Part shown: positions 1 through 9,933 of the stretch, one piece after another | Layout of the letters: each line of letters begins with the position of its first letter | How positions within the stretch are numbered: the stretch's first letter is position 1 | Assembly (NCBI GenBank): GCA_903843285.1 | Contig: CAIMPC010000002.1 | Location: 1 to 35,542 of the forward strand | DNA length: 35,542 bases | Direction: 5' to 3' | From: Candidatus Omnitrophota bacterium | GTDB lineage: Bacteria > Omnitrophota > Gorgyraeia > 2-01-FULL-45-10 | Translations under genes and position numbers: made by a program | The notes under the pieces: model-generated | Databases searched by the model: none | What the model was told of the DNA's origin: nothing | The model's input: the letters and a program-made list of their open reading frames with translations, nothing else

Positions 1-64
1 AGCAAAGCGACTGAAGAATCCAAAGAGCGTAGATTCTTCGGACCAGAATGGTCCTCAGAATGAC
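1..64. repeat. Palindromic repeat, TCAGAATGAC family, cut by the window edge
   Basis: The segment carries the interior and right end of the repeat seen whole at 612-688: GAAGAATC, a spacer, then TAGATTCTTCGG, a short inner hairpin (GGACC/GGTCC), and the terminus TCAGAATGAC. The left terminus GTCATTCTGA would lie upstream of the window. It is open in the frame of the giant gene and reads AKRLKNPKSVDSS, almost the same peptide as the internal copy. Confidence 0.75.
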
Positions 65-3000
65 ATGCGAGATAAACCTATAGATATTAAATCTTACAAG
101 AATATCTATCTACTTAATCAGGTTCTGGGCGAAGAGGGTGGGATCGATTTTAAGAAGGCCAATAACCAAAGAGATGAGCTTATAGATAGATTACAGAAGA
201 AGATCTCGAAAAAATCACTCGAAGAGCTGGTAGCGAAGACCGTTGAATTCAAGGCCCAGAGGATATCGCAGAAGGATTTTTATCTATTTTTGGCTGATAA
301 AGCAAAATTGATCGATATCGAGATGAACGAATTTAATGATCTGCAGAAATACATTGCGTATATGGCCGTTTACGATTCTATTGATAAGGTGGCTATAATA
401 GAGGAAGTGGATAGCTTGGAAAATAAGGTCAGGGGGTTACTTTATCAGAATCATAATCAGGAGGAGCTGAATAAACTATCAAAGAATCTCACCATTCTAA
501 AGAACTTGTTTAATATAACCTTAACCAGGGAAGATTATAAATACTATAAAGAGCATATTGCCTCATTCGAAACGAAGAATTACGTAGAGTTCATTAGTGG
601 AGTTGTTGCGCGTCATTCTGAAGGAGCGAAGCGACTGAAGAATCTAAAGAGCGTAGATTCTTCGGCACCTTCGGTGCCTCAGAATGACAGTGTAACAGGA
701 GCGCTTCAGGATGACCTGGTATATGTTTCTCAGCAGTCCAATATCGCAGCCCTCGACCAATATCGCGAAGAGATAGCGAAGTTCTACGAATATTCATTTA
801 AGAGAGACGATCTGTTTTTGAAGAATATGAAGGGACCTCGCGTATCCATCCTCATCACCGGCGGATTTCACACAGAAAACCTGTGTGAGCATTTCAGGAA
901 GCAAGACGTATCTTATATCTCTATTATGCCGAATTTTAAAAATACAAATGGATATGATTGCCCCTATTTCAAGATCCTGTCAGGAGAAAATAACCTGAGG
1001 ATTGTCGATGCCATACCGTCAGTCCTTAAGAACGTTCTGGCCGCCCCCGATCAACTAAATCCCGACATGATGAATGCGATGCACACGCTTTCAGAAGTAA
1101 ATGTGGGTATTACTCACGCGCTTCATAAGGGAGATATATCAAATATATTACTCGGCCTAAAAAGCCATCTGGAAAATCATCCAAGTCCCGGACGATTGCT
1201 GGAAGACATACATTACTATGCGCCTTCGGATATTAAAATAAGCGATGAAATGCAGGAGACATTAAGGAAATTTAGGGAAGACTTGCGTGAGCTAAGCCCC
1301 TCGCGGGATATTAATAAGGTTGTGTTGGTAGCGGATCCGCTTATGATGGTCAAGTCATGTAATAAATGGGCGATGGCGGCGATGCATGATACGACTTTAT
1401 ATATTTGTTACCCCGCCCTTATCGCTTTGCCACTAACAGCTTTAATTGAATATGAATTGTTGTTCGCATCCATGGTTGCAAAAGGATTGGGTAGCGTTAT
1501 GCCCGACTATGTAACTGTTCCAATAAGTATAGAAGAGATAGTAGATGAAGTACATCAATATCTTATCAAAAAGATTAATAACAGCGACGATGAGGAGAAT
1601 CCTTTAAAAGATCTGTTTAGGAGCGTGCAAGAAAAAGTGGTAGATCCTATTATTGCATGTCTAGACCTCAATGAAGAGATAAATAAATTCATTGAACGTG
1701 AATTCGATCCATTCATTCTCCGTAATATATCGAATAGAAGCGAGAAGTCTATTAGTCGAATGGCAGGGGATAAATATAGAGATATAGTGCGTGAATTTAT
1801 TGGGTTGCAAGATAGGCTTGAAGAATATGTCAATAGAGTTCATGGCTTAAGCCTGATGGGAGCGCCACCAGACCTTATTTTAGATCTTGATATAAAATTG
1901 CAGCGCGCCGTCAAACCATGCAGGGCATCGGCAAATTTCAATCCTATAGGTTTCGATATTGTGCTTCTGCGTAGAATCGCGCTCTCCTCATCGGATCAAG
2001 CCAACTATAAACAGACTATAGAATACGGAGAGGAATATCTTACAGCATTGGATGCCTGGACGAAATTTGCACGGAAGGGTCTCATTGAAGGCCTTGATGA
2101 TAGCGCGGCTGAACCGGTAAGAAAGATTGAGGAATCGAAAGACGAGGTATTACATTGTTTAATCATGGCTTATTATTTTGAAGCGTGCGATATGGAAGAT
2201 AAGCTTGGACAAGCCTCCAGCGTTCAGCTTAAGAAATATTGCGACAAAGCATTGCACTATGCCGATAAATATTTAGAGAGAGTTCCAGAGGCCAAAGTCG
2301 AGACCATGTTCATTTTTAAATTTATAAAAGCGTATGCTTACAAGATGCTTAATAAGATAGAAGATGCCCGCGCTGCATATGCGGAAGCTGATAGGTATTA
2401 TCAGGCACATGAAGACGAGCTGAAAAGTTCGGTACATTTGGCTTGCAATATTAAGTATAGCTTTGCCGCCCTATCGTTTTATGCTACGCCTATGGATATT
2501 GGAAATGCGATTAAATTTTCAGATTCGGCATTGGACCTTTCCAGAGCCATATCTATTGACATTACAGAGAGCGCTAACGGGCATAGAGAAACATGCGCCG
2601 AAGCATATTTATTTAAAGCGGTTTCGATTTTAAATAGGATTCGAGAGTTTAATAAGAATAACGCAAGAGAAGCCGCCGGAATTTTGAAGGAAGGTTTAAC
2701 GAGAGGTATATATTCAATAGGTATGTACGAGCTGTTGGTAGATATATATGTCGACCTGGTAATGTTTTACCGCCTAAGGGGCGGGGACTCCGACATGGTC
2801 GATGATATGGTTGACGAGATTATGGAGACCCTCACAATGTACGCACCGGCAGAAGATTCTTCACATTTTGTTAGGCAGAAGGCGCACATGAGGCTTATGT
2901 CGATAGGAGATAATCGGCAAGGATTGCAGAAATTTGCCGATGATACGGAGAGTCTTAAACGTAGCGGTAGAAATGGTTTGGCGGAGGAACCTGAATATCT

Positions 3001-6000
3001 ATGGAATATGTATTTGGTGTATTCCTATATGAAGTTGGACAATAAGGATGCCGCCAGGAGCGCGCTTTTCGAGATATTCGGGTCTAAAAGGAAAAAAGAC
3101 TGCGTTAATGTGCAAGATCCGTTATATAATTTGCAACTCCTATGGGCACGTAATTTTATTATCAGACCACAGATTTTGGATCTTATAGGTGAGGAGATCG
3201 AAGCTGCCGGTGAAAAAAAAGATTCCTATAAAGAAAATTTATTGGATTTTCTATTATGGGCGGATCCACAGCGCGCGGCGAAGGTAATTGACAGGATGAT
3301 AGGTAGCGCCGATGCCCTCGGAAAGGGAAAGCCCGGAAGTCCTGTGGGTTTTGCGCGAGCGGCGGAATTAAAAGTAGATGGGTCGCTTAATATTGCGGAT
3401 ACAATAATAAGGATCGCTGACTTGGTAGAGATTGGGAAACCCAATAAAGCCTTAGCTCTTTGCGCCAAAATTGAGGCAGATCAGGCCCTTAATGAAGAAG
3501 ATAGAAGAAAGCTTTCATCTTACAAAGATGAAGCATTAAGAAAGATTGGTAAAGAAACGCGGGTGAGAGAGCTTTCAGAGCGAGTGCAAAAGAGCTATAG
3601 TTTATCGCGTTTTGATGATGCAAAAACTGAAGTGACCGAAGCTTTGAGCCTTGATGACAAAAACGAAGCCTTGCAACAAATGAATAAGAAATTAGATCTG
3701 ATTCTGGAGGCGCGGGAGCTGTATTGGAGTGGCATGTATTCACAAGCCTTAGATAAGGTTGAGCCATTATTGCCATCTAGAGCAATTAAAGGTAAGGATA
3801 GCGACAATGTCATTAACTCTTTTGTAGATAGAATTATTTCCGTATCAGCTGCAGATGAGCTGTTAAAATGTGGCAGGCCGTGCTCTGCGGACAGAAAACT
3901 GGTATTAAAAGACGATAAAAAGGGGCGTCCAAGCAAAGAAGCGGAAGCGGCTCTTAAGCTATTACCTGAAGATGTGGATTTTGACAGAGCCCCGGGAGTT
4001 GTGCTCAGAAATATAAGGGATAGAATTGCTGAAGTAAATAAAGAGTATGCCGCGGCAAAAAAGGCAATAGCAAGCGACAGGGAGAGCTGGGATATAGAAG
4101 CTCTTATTGGCGCCTCCGGAAGAATATACCAATCTGATAAGGAAAACACGGATATTGCCGACTTATTGCTATCCGCTGTAAATAAGGCATGCGATATGTC
4201 CGATTCCGAGGTACTTAATAAGTTGAAGATAGATAGGATCGATGCCATTAAAAACATAGTAAACGCTATTTTAGAATACACAGAGTCTGAGCTTGGCTTT
4301 CATGACAAAGCAAAAGCACTTTTGAGAAAGGCGCATGCCAAGAGGATGCGAGATGATCTTCGTGTGCATCAGAGTATGTTGAAGGCGTGGGTGGCTACTC
4401 AGGAGTCGATCAAGCAGAAATTGGCCGCCGAGGAGACGGCATATTGGTCTTTTGGTAACAATGTAGAAAGAACGCGCAGGGGATTTAAGATAAAAAATAT
4501 TGAAGTGCTCAGTAAAGATGGAGTCTCCCGGCCTGTGCTGGATGAATATTCGAAGCTCCCGCTATTTCGCGGAGAGTCGTGCGAATTCACAGACAGAGAA
4601 TCGTATGATCAGGCGGAGGCTAAGCGAAAGGCCAGAATTGCGCCAGGAACGAGTGCCGCAGGCTCACCCGATGGCGCTGTTACAGTAAGTAGATATTTTT
4701 CGTTGGTAAATGTAGATCCATCCAGGAAGACCCTTGAATTTGAATCCTCAGAAGGTGAAAACCCGGCCGCTGTAAGCAGCTTTATCTACTTAATAGAGAA
4801 GCATGGCGGTATATTCAGGCGCTCCGAGGACAGAACCACTACGAACCAGATTCAGGGCTTAGGAGATGCTATAGAATATGCCGATGATGTGGTTAATAAG
4901 GGGAGCGTTGGACCTTTGGCGGCAAAGAAACCGGTTTGCTTTGCGCTCGGTTTTGTGGAGATGCCTCCGACATCTTTAGCAGGTGACGCGACTACTTATA
5001 GAAATAATAAGAATGGAATTAATTACGATGATTCGCAGGTCGCGGCTATTAACGATATCCTAAATCCAAAAGTTCCGGTTGTATTTATTCAGGGCCCTCC
5101 GGGCACCGGCAAGACGAGCGTAATATCCGAATCTGCTCAACAATTGGTCGAAAGGGGTAAACGTGTGCTTATATTATCCCAATCAAATCCGGCAGTTAAT
5201 CATGTAGGGGAGAGTTTACTGACTGCTGATAACGAGCCCAAGGTTCCCATTATAAGATTAGGTAATGATGTGTCAAAAGTTTCTGACAGATTAAAACCTT
5301 ATTGGAGCCAATACACTCCGTATTCATCTCCGGATAATCGATTTAGAAAGGTCCTGGATACTATACGACGATCTAAGGATAAAATCAGGCCGGGATATGT
5401 AGTCTTAGGGACCCTGAACGGCTTTCGTAATGACCGTATGGAACGCCGGCTAAAAAATGACCAGCAATATAGAAATGAGATGGCCATATTTGATGATTAT
5501 GATGTGGTATTTATCGAAGAGGCCGGTAGGGCGACTGTCGCAGAGACGATGGTTGGCATGTCACTGGCTAAAGAGAAGATCGTATTGGTAGGAGACCATA
5601 AACAGTTGCCCGCGCATGGCCTTGGCGAGGAACAGATAGGGTTAATAAGAAGAGAGTTGGGAGCTACGGAAGATATTGCGCAAATATTTACAGATGATAA
5701 TAAAGATAATGAACGTCTCTCATTATTCGAGAGGATGGTCACTAAATTAAGCGCCATTATAAGATATCATTGCCTTAGCGTTAACCGCAGATCTCATTGG
5801 GCTATCGCACAGCTTGTAGATAAGCTCACGTACGGTGGAGTGTTAAGGCATAGAGATCAAAATAAAACGGAAGCCCTATGGGAAAAATTAGATCTCGATA
5901 CATTTATTCCCGTACAAACTACGCTTCATGGCCGATCTTCTATTGAGACAAAAGATTCATCAGGGTCGACATATAATCTGGGAGAGGTTAGCTATGTGCT

Positions 6001-8728
6001 CGAGGCCGTCGACTGGATGTTGAGCCAGATTAAGGTAGATCCCAATACCGGAAGGCCGATGATAGATCCAAAGACACGTGAACCTGTCTATAGATATCAG
6101 GCCAAGGATATGCTTATCATAACTCCGTACAAAGCCCAGATCGAGAAAATAAGGGAAGCTCTGAATTTAAAAGCAGGTCTTAATGACCGGGAAGCTAAAG
6201 CGAAAAAAGATCATCCGAACAATGACGCGGCATTTAAGAGAGAATTTATCAATATCTGTAGAGACAGGGATAGTTATAGGAATAAATATAATCTCGAACC
6301 GTTAGGGCAAAGACGATTAAGTAAAGATATGTTGGCTGAGATGGGTATTGATATTTCCGGAGGTAGCGGCGAAGGCGTCGATATACTAACTGCAGATTCT
6401 GTGCAGGGTCAGGAGAATAAAGCAGTCATTCTCTCTTTAGTTCGAAGCAATACAAATAGGCCGGATCTTGGTTTTTATGCGAGCATGGATGGCCTCCAGA
6501 GGCTCAATGTAGCTGTTTCGCGCGCCAAAGAGAAGCTTATAGTTATAGGAGATTTTAATGGCACATTGACAAAAGGGAAGGTGTATAAGTATCGCGAAGA
6601 GAGCCCCGAGAGGTATGAAAAGCGCTTAGATTATGCGGCTCGAGCCAGGGAATTTTTTACCAATATGATAAAGCATCATGACGAAATATATAGTAGATTT
6701 AATTTTTTCACGCCTGCCAATAATTTAACGAGTATGCCGAGCTGGTTAAGAAGGGCCGGAGCTACGCAGGTTCAACTGCTTAGGCGTTCGGATGATGTTG
6801 GGGATGTTGGGCATGAAAAAGGCAACATTCTCTCAGCCCGTGACTGGCTCATAAATAAAGGCATCCATAGAGGCCGCGTGGAGAATGGTTATCTTCCTAC
6901 CCTTGAGGAAGGCGTTAAAGCGCTCGCTCTTCTTTTACCGGGATATGCAGGAATTATTACTTACTCGATCGCACAGCTTATATATGTGGTCTGGCATGGT
7001 CTACAGGGCGACCGTGCTCCACCCAGCCTGTCATTATATAGTAAAGCCGTATTCTATCTGCATAGAACATTCTCGAATAAGACGATCTTCCCACTCCTAT
7101 ATTCAATAATCGGACTTGCCGCATACTACACTTGTTCAATTGCAACTCCGGATCTTGCCATACCCATCACCCTCGGCATAGCAACCGCCATGCACATATC
7201 CGGAAACATCGCGATAGACATCTGGAAGCTAAAAGAGCGCGGATATCAGAAAGGGGCTATTGGCGGATCTAAAGAGGAAACTAAAAGGTCGGAACCATCT
7301 CCGGCCCGATCGGAAGAACGCAAAATAAGATATGCAAAAACTCCTGATTTATCACCTGATGAGAAAGAAGATGTCGAAGTTAAACATGAAAGCGTTGAAA
7401 AGGCATGGGGATTACTGCAAAAATTAAATGTGGGTCATGAGTCCAGAGTAATTTCTGTCGGGCCGGGAAGAGGCTATCGATATTTAACATCTGAAGGAGA
7501 TCACGCGGATGATTCGCGCATCATTTGGGAGCAATTATGCCTGTCATCCGGAGCGTCCGTAACCGTTTATGAACCGAATTCTGATAGTAATGAAGGATGG
7601 CGAAAGGCTTCGTCCGAATGGAGTGGGTCCGGTTCTCTAAAGACAATGAACCTTGAAAAATCAGAATTTCAAACATGTGAATTTGACGATGGTTCTGCTG
7701 ATATTATAATTATGATGTCGGTGCTTTCAGATCCCGGCGTTTCGGCTAAAGAGAAGGCAGATATGCTAATTACGGCGATGAAAAAAATACGCGCAGGAGG
7801 ATATTTAATTATTGGCTGGTATAATGGCGGACGTGAATGGAGAAATACCAATCTGGCATTACAATCAATTAGAGATGCGGGGTATGGTTTAGAATCGGTC
7901 GGAGAGGGATATGATCCTTCGGAAGAATTGCAATTACGAAGGTGGATGTGTTACAGGGTTGTGGCGCCTGTGAAAACAGATCCTTTGGGGACTCAGGATG
8001 ACCATCGTAAATTGATAAGCGATGAGGTCAGTGTGCGTAATGATGCTACGATTGCCGCGCTTGGAAAAGAAGAAAATAGAAGCGCGCGCGATCCTATAGC
8101 GGTGGTGGGATTACCATATTGGATAGCCGAGGAATTAAGAGAGAAGAATATAAATCCGGATGCCTATCTGCAAAATTTAGAAAGGCAGATGAGTAGGACA
8201 TTTGGAGATAAAGGGTATGGTGAGCGTAATAACGTACACAAGCTAAAATTATTCCTTATAGAGAAAGACGCGCCCACTACAAAAGATAATCTGCAAAAAG
8301 CACTGGAAGGTGTCGAAGCCGGCCGGGAGGTCGTCGTATTCGCGCCGCAAATGGATGGAGCACAGGTTCAGGCGGGCGAAGCTTCTCTTAGAAAATTTGG
8401 AAATCAATGTACGATTATGCCGGATGCCTACAGCGATACAGATACTGCCAATGCAAAAGGGTTCCCGGATGTTAGCGCGCGGATTACGATAACCAGGTTA
8501 ATTGCATGGTGCAAAGAGGCCGAAGCCAATAAAAACTCTCCGGCGCAAAAAATGGCGCTGGATAATTTAACCACATATCTAAGCGCTATTACTAATGAGA
8601 CAGTGACGTCAGTATCCAGCCTGAGTGAGTTATTGGGGCATATTGTATTATTGAAAATAAGGCCGGTTAATTATAAAGATATAACCGATTGGCGCAATAA
8701 CTACGAAGCCCTATCTACGGCGCTGTAA
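2..8728 (+). CDS. Giant multidomain protein with SF1B helicase core, membrane segments and methyltransferase-like domain (5' end outside window)
   Basis: The first ATG in the window is at 65, but it has no ribosome binding site and the frame is open to base 2, so the gene probably starts upstream. Residues are numbered from 65. Residues 260-285 hold a GGFHTENL-type Rossmann-like segment that I recall from other Omnitrophota giant proteins. About 690-1150 is TPR-like helical repeat. A complete UPF1/DNA2-like superfamily 1B helicase follows: Q motif DDSQVAAINDIL, Walker A GPPGTGKTS (about 1677), Walker B FIEEAG (about 1815), GDHKQLP (about 1842), DSVQGQEN (about 2112) and RLNVAVSRAKEKL (about 2146). 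Residues 2282-2390 contain two or three hydrophobic segments. Residues 2446-2590 resemble a SAM methyltransferase, with VGPGRG as motif I. The last 200 residues form an alpha/beta domain I do not recognise. The helicase call is firm. The protein's role, and whether the helicase acts on nucleic acid in a membrane-anchored protein, is unknown. Confidence 0.85.
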   Translation, partial: AKRLKNPKSVDSSDQNGPQNDMRDKPIDIKSYKNIYLLNQVLGEEGGIDFKKANNQRDELIDRLQKKISKKSLEELVAKTVEFKAQRISQKDFYLFLADKAKLIDIEMNEFNDLQKYIAYMAVYDSIDKVAIIEEVDSLENKVRGLLYQNHNQEELNKLSKNLTILKNLFNITLTREDYKYYKEHIASFETKNYVEFISGVVARHSEGAKRLKNLKSVDSSAPSVPQNDSVTGALQDDLVYVSQQSNIAALDQYREEIAKFYEYSFKRDDLFLKNMKGPRVSILITGGFHTENLCEHFRKQDVSYISIMPNFKNTNGYDCPYFKILSGENNLRIVDAIPSVLKNVLAAPDQLNPDMMNAMHTLSEVNVGITHALHKGDISNILLGLKSHLENHPSPGRLLEDIHYYAPSDIKISDEMQETLRKFREDLRELSPSRDINKVVLVADPLMMVKSCNKWAMAAMHDTTLYICYPALIALPLTALIEYELLFASMVAKGLGSVMPDYVTVPISIEEIVDEVHQYLIKKINNSDDEENPLKDLFRSVQEKVVDPIIACLDLNEEINKFIEREFDPFILRNISNRSEKSISRMAGDKYRDIVREFIGLQDRLEEYVNRVHGLSLMGAPPDLILDLDIKLQRAVKPCRASANFNPIGFDIVLLRRIALSSSDQANYKQTIEYGEEYLTALDAWTKFARKGLIEGLDDSAAEPVRKIEESKDEVLHCLIMAYYFEACDMEDKLGQASSVQLKKYCDKALHYADKYLERVPEAKVETMFIFKFIKAYAYKMLNKIEDARAAYAEADRYYQAHEDELKSSVHLACNIKYSFAALSFYATPMDIGNAIKFSDSALDLSRAISIDITESANGHRETCAEAYLFKAVSILNRIREFNKNNAREAAGILKEGLTRGIYSIGMYELLVDIYVDLVMFYRLRGGDSDMVDDMVDEIMETLTMYAPAEDSSHFVRQKAHMRLMSIGDNRQGLQKFADDTESLKRSGRNGLAEEPEYLWNMYLVYSYMKLDNKDAARSALFEIFGSKRKKDCVNVQDPLYNLQLLWARNFIIRPQILDLIGEEIEAAGEKKDSYKENLLDFLLWADPQRAAKVIDRMIGSADALGKGKPGSPVGFARAAELKVDGSLNIADTIIRIADLVEIGKPNKALALCAKIEADQALNEEDRRKLSSYKDEALRKIGKETRVRELSERVQKSYSLSRFDDAKTEVTEALSLDDKNEALQQMNKKLDLILEARELYWSGMYSQALDKVEPLLPSRAIKGKDSDNVINSFVDRIISVSAADELLKCGRPCSADRKLVLKDDKKGRPSKEAEAALKLLPEDVDFDRAPGVVLRNIRDRIAEVNKEYAAAKKAIASDRESWDIEALIGASGRIYQSDKENTDIADLLLSAVNKACDMSDSEVLNKLKIDRIDAIKNIVNAILEYTESELGFHDKAKALLRKAHAKRMRDDLRVHQSMLKAWVATQESIKQKLAAEETAYWSFGNNVERTRRGFKIKNIEVLSKDGVSRPVLDEYSKLPLFRGESCEFTDRESYDQAEAKRKARIAPGTSAAGSPDGAVTVSRYFSLVNVDPSRKTLEFESSEGENPAAVSSFIYLIEKHGGIFRRSEDRTTTNQIQGLGDAIEYADDVVNKGSVGPLAAKKPVCFALGFVEMPPTSLAGDATTYRNNKNGINYDDSQVAAINDILNPKVPVVFIQGPPGTGKTSVISESAQQLVERGKRVLILSQSNPAVNHVGESLLTADNEPKVPIIRLGNDVSKVSDRLKPYWSQYTPYSSPDNRFRKVLDTIRRSKDKIRPGYVVLGTLNGFRNDRMERRLKNDQQYRNEMAIFDDYDVVFIEEAGRATVAETMVGMSLAKEKIVLVGDHKQLPAHGLGEEQIGLIRRELGATEDIAQIFTDDNKDNERLSLFERMVTKLSAIIRYHCLSVNRRSHWAIAQLVDKLTYGGVLRHRDQNKTEALWEKLDLDTFIPVQTTLHGRSSIETKDSSGSTYNLGEVSYVLEAVDWMLSQIKVDPNTGRPMIDPKTREPVYRYQAKDMLIITPYKAQIEKIREALNLKAGLNDREAKAKKDHPNNDAAFKREFINICRDRDSYRNKYNLEPLGQRRLSKDMLAEMGIDISGGSGEGVDILTADSVQGQENKAVILSLVRSNTNRPDLGFYASMDGLQRLNVAVSRAKEKLIVIGDFNGTLTKGKVYKYREESPERYEKRLDYAARAREFFTNMIKHHDEIYSRFNFFTPANNLTSMPSWLRRAGATQVQLLRRSDDVGDVGHEKGNILSARDWLINKGIHRGRVENGYLPTLEEGVKALALLLPGYAGIITYSIAQLIYVVWHGLQGDRAPPSLSLYSKAVFYLHRTFSNKTIFPLLYSIIGLAAYYTCSIATPDLAIPITLGIATAMHISGNIAIDIWKLKERGYQKGAIGGSKEETKRSEPSPARSEERKIRYAKTPDLSPDEKEDVEVKHESVEKAWGLLQKLNVGHESRVISVGPGRGYRYLTSEGDHADDSRIIWEQLCLSSGASVTVYEPNSDSNEGWRKASSEWSGSGSLKTMNLEKSEFQTCEFDDGSADIIIMMSVLSDPGVSAKEKADMLITAMKKIRAGGYLIIGWYNGGREWRNTNLALQSIRDAGYGLESVGEGYDPSEELQLRRWMCYRVVAPVKTDPLGTQDDHRKLISDEVSVRNDATIAALGKEENRSARDPIAVVGLPYWIAEELREKNINPDAYLQNLERQMSRTFGDKGYGERNNVHKLKLFLIEKDAPTTKDNLQKALEGVEAGREVVVFAPQMDGAQVQAGEASLRKFGNQCTIMPDAYSDTDTANAKGFPDVSARITITRLIAWCKEAEANKNSPAQKMALDNLTTYLSAITNETVTSVSSLSELLGHIVLLKIRPVNYKDITDWRNNYEALSTAL
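612..688. repeat. Palindromic repeat inserted in frame inside the giant gene
   Basis: The termini GTCATTCTGA (612-621) and TCAGAATGAC (679-688) are perfect inverted repeats. An inner pair, GAAGAATCTA (637-646) and TAGATTCTTC (653-662), and a small hairpin at 664-678 complete the element. It is read through in the giant ORF as AKRLKNLKSVDSS plus flanking residues. Related elements lie between genes at 21729-21818 and 25920-26076, which shows this is a dispersed repeat and not native coding sequence. Confidence 0.85.
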
Positions 8729-8783
8729 TAATGAATCAGGCCTCCACTCTTAACGCATTCTCACCATAACCCGGGAAATTATA

Positions 8784-9794
8784 ATGGCAGAAAGAATAAG
8801 ATACGAAGTCGATCCCTATAATAGGCTGGTCGCTATCGATGGCGGTTTGGCGCTACCCAAGCAAAGGCAAATTATAGACGGGGTATTTGCAATAGGTGAA
8901 AGCGGATGCCTGCAATATCGCGTTAAATCACCATCTGACAATTCCGAGAATATCCCTTATCAGGTTAAACTGCAGGGAACCTGGTCTCTTACAAAGGATC
9001 ACAACCTGAAGTTTACAATAGATAAATCTGCCGGAGGATTGTCGGGAGATTCTCTGGTGATATCCGGCGATATAATGGATATTCGAGGTGACGCTATCCT
9101 GTTTTCGGTAACTACGAAGCGCGGGGAAGATCTTTTTACGACGTACGTATTGGATATAGCAGGTGTATGGCAGGCTGATGAGAATAATCGTTTATCATTT
9201 AAGGTTACCAGAGCAGGCGACAGATACGACACACTTCTATTTGAGGCGGGGTGGGGGGTAGGGAAAAATAATGAGATCGTATACCGTTACGAAACCAGGC
9301 ACCTGAAGCGAAAAGAGAAGATTTCTCATACTCTGACATTAAATGGGAAATGGAATATCGGACAAAAAAGTGTGTTGATATATCAAATCGAAGGCGGAAG
9401 CCCCGCGGGATTAAATTTCAAAGCGTCCCTTGGCATATGCGGCGACGATTATATAAAATATGAGCTTGGCATTAAATTGTCTTCGCGCCAAAGGCCGGTT
9501 AGCCGCATAATCACCTTGTTTGGCACATGGCGCATCGGGAGGGGCTCGGGATTATCCTTTGATGTCAATTATGGCGATGGGAGAATATATTCCATCGTAT
9601 TTACCGCGGAAGCCAGACTAACATCAGTAGACACGATATCCTTTAAGCTAAAGGATGATATTAATAAGAAAGATATCGGGATTACGGTAGAGCTTAATCA
9701 TGCCATTTTAGAAGGTGACGGTTCGGCCTTCATCAGGTTCCTGAGATCTCACGAGGAGTCTATCGTTATGGTAGGAGCCGGCATTAACTGGTAA
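8784..9794 (+). CDS. Beta-rich repeat protein of unknown function
   Basis: This 336-residue protein has no signal peptide or membrane segment that I can see, and I do not recognise its family. It is built from alternating beta-strand patterns with a recurring G-x-W motif at W67, W129, W190 and W249, intervals of 62, 61 and 59 residues. A weaker half-repeat lies about 30 residues away from each (near 35, 97, 157 and 217). Typical units read LQGTWSLTKDHNLKFTID and LFGTWRIGRGSGLSFDV. The pattern suggests a beta barrel or beta-sandwich array with a strand pair per half-repeat. The start at 8784 has only a weak GGGAAA upstream. The gene follows the giant gene after 55 bases, so the two may be co-transcribed and may work together. 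Confidence 0.8.
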   Translation: MAERIRYEVDPYNRLVAIDGGLALPKQRQIIDGVFAIGESGCLQYRVKSPSDNSENIPYQVKLQGTWSLTKDHNLKFTIDKSAGGLSGDSLVISGDIMDIRGDAILFSVTTKRGEDLFTTYVLDIAGVWQADENNRLSFKVTRAGDRYDTLLFEAGWGVGKNNEIVYRYETRHLKRKEKISHTLTLNGKWNIGQKSVLIYQIEGGSPAGLNFKASLGICGDDYIKYELGIKLSSRQRPVSRIITLFGTWRIGRGSGLSFDVNYGDGRIYSIVFTAEARLTSVDTISFKLKDDINKKDIGITVELNHAILEGDGSAFIRFLRSHEESIVMVGAGINW

Positions 9795-9865
9795 GACCTC
9801 ATTACGAGATGACCTCTTAAAATTCCCCCAGTAACTGACCTAGTACAAAAATAAATGGCGCGTCC

Positions 9866-9894
9866 TTGACAAGGTGGTTGTCGTGGTGTATACT
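9866..9894 (+). promoter_or_regulatory. Sigma-70-type promoter of the dcw cluster
   Basis: TTGACA (9866-9871) is a perfect -35 box. It is followed after exactly 17 bases by TATACT (9889-9894), a one-mismatch -10 box. Transcription would start near 9901, about 44 bases before the mraZ ATG. Confidence 0.8.
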
Positions 9895-9903
9895 CTGACC
9901 ATA

Positions 9904-9933
9904 AGGTGGTAGAAAGTGGAGTGATATGGAGGG
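9904..9933 (+). promoter_or_regulatory. Putative MraZ operator: three TGG repeats at 10-bp spacing
   Basis: TGG triplets start at 9907, 9917 and 9927, in the contexts GGTGGTAG, AAGTGGAG and TATGGAGG. They span the predicted transcription start up to the ribosome binding site of mraZ. In studied bacteria MraZ binds tandem TGG-containing repeats spaced 10 bp apart in front of its own gene, so this layout fits autoregulation of the dcw operon. Two further TGG triplets (9875 and 9884) lie in the promoter spacer. Confidence 0.55.

Noticed and set aside
3595..4281. 228-codon minus-strand reading frame inside the giant gene
   Set aside because: It is antisense to the giant gene's TPR-like/helical region; the + strand protein continues unbroken into a helicase with intact motifs, and the antisense frame has no plausible domain or ribosome binding site.
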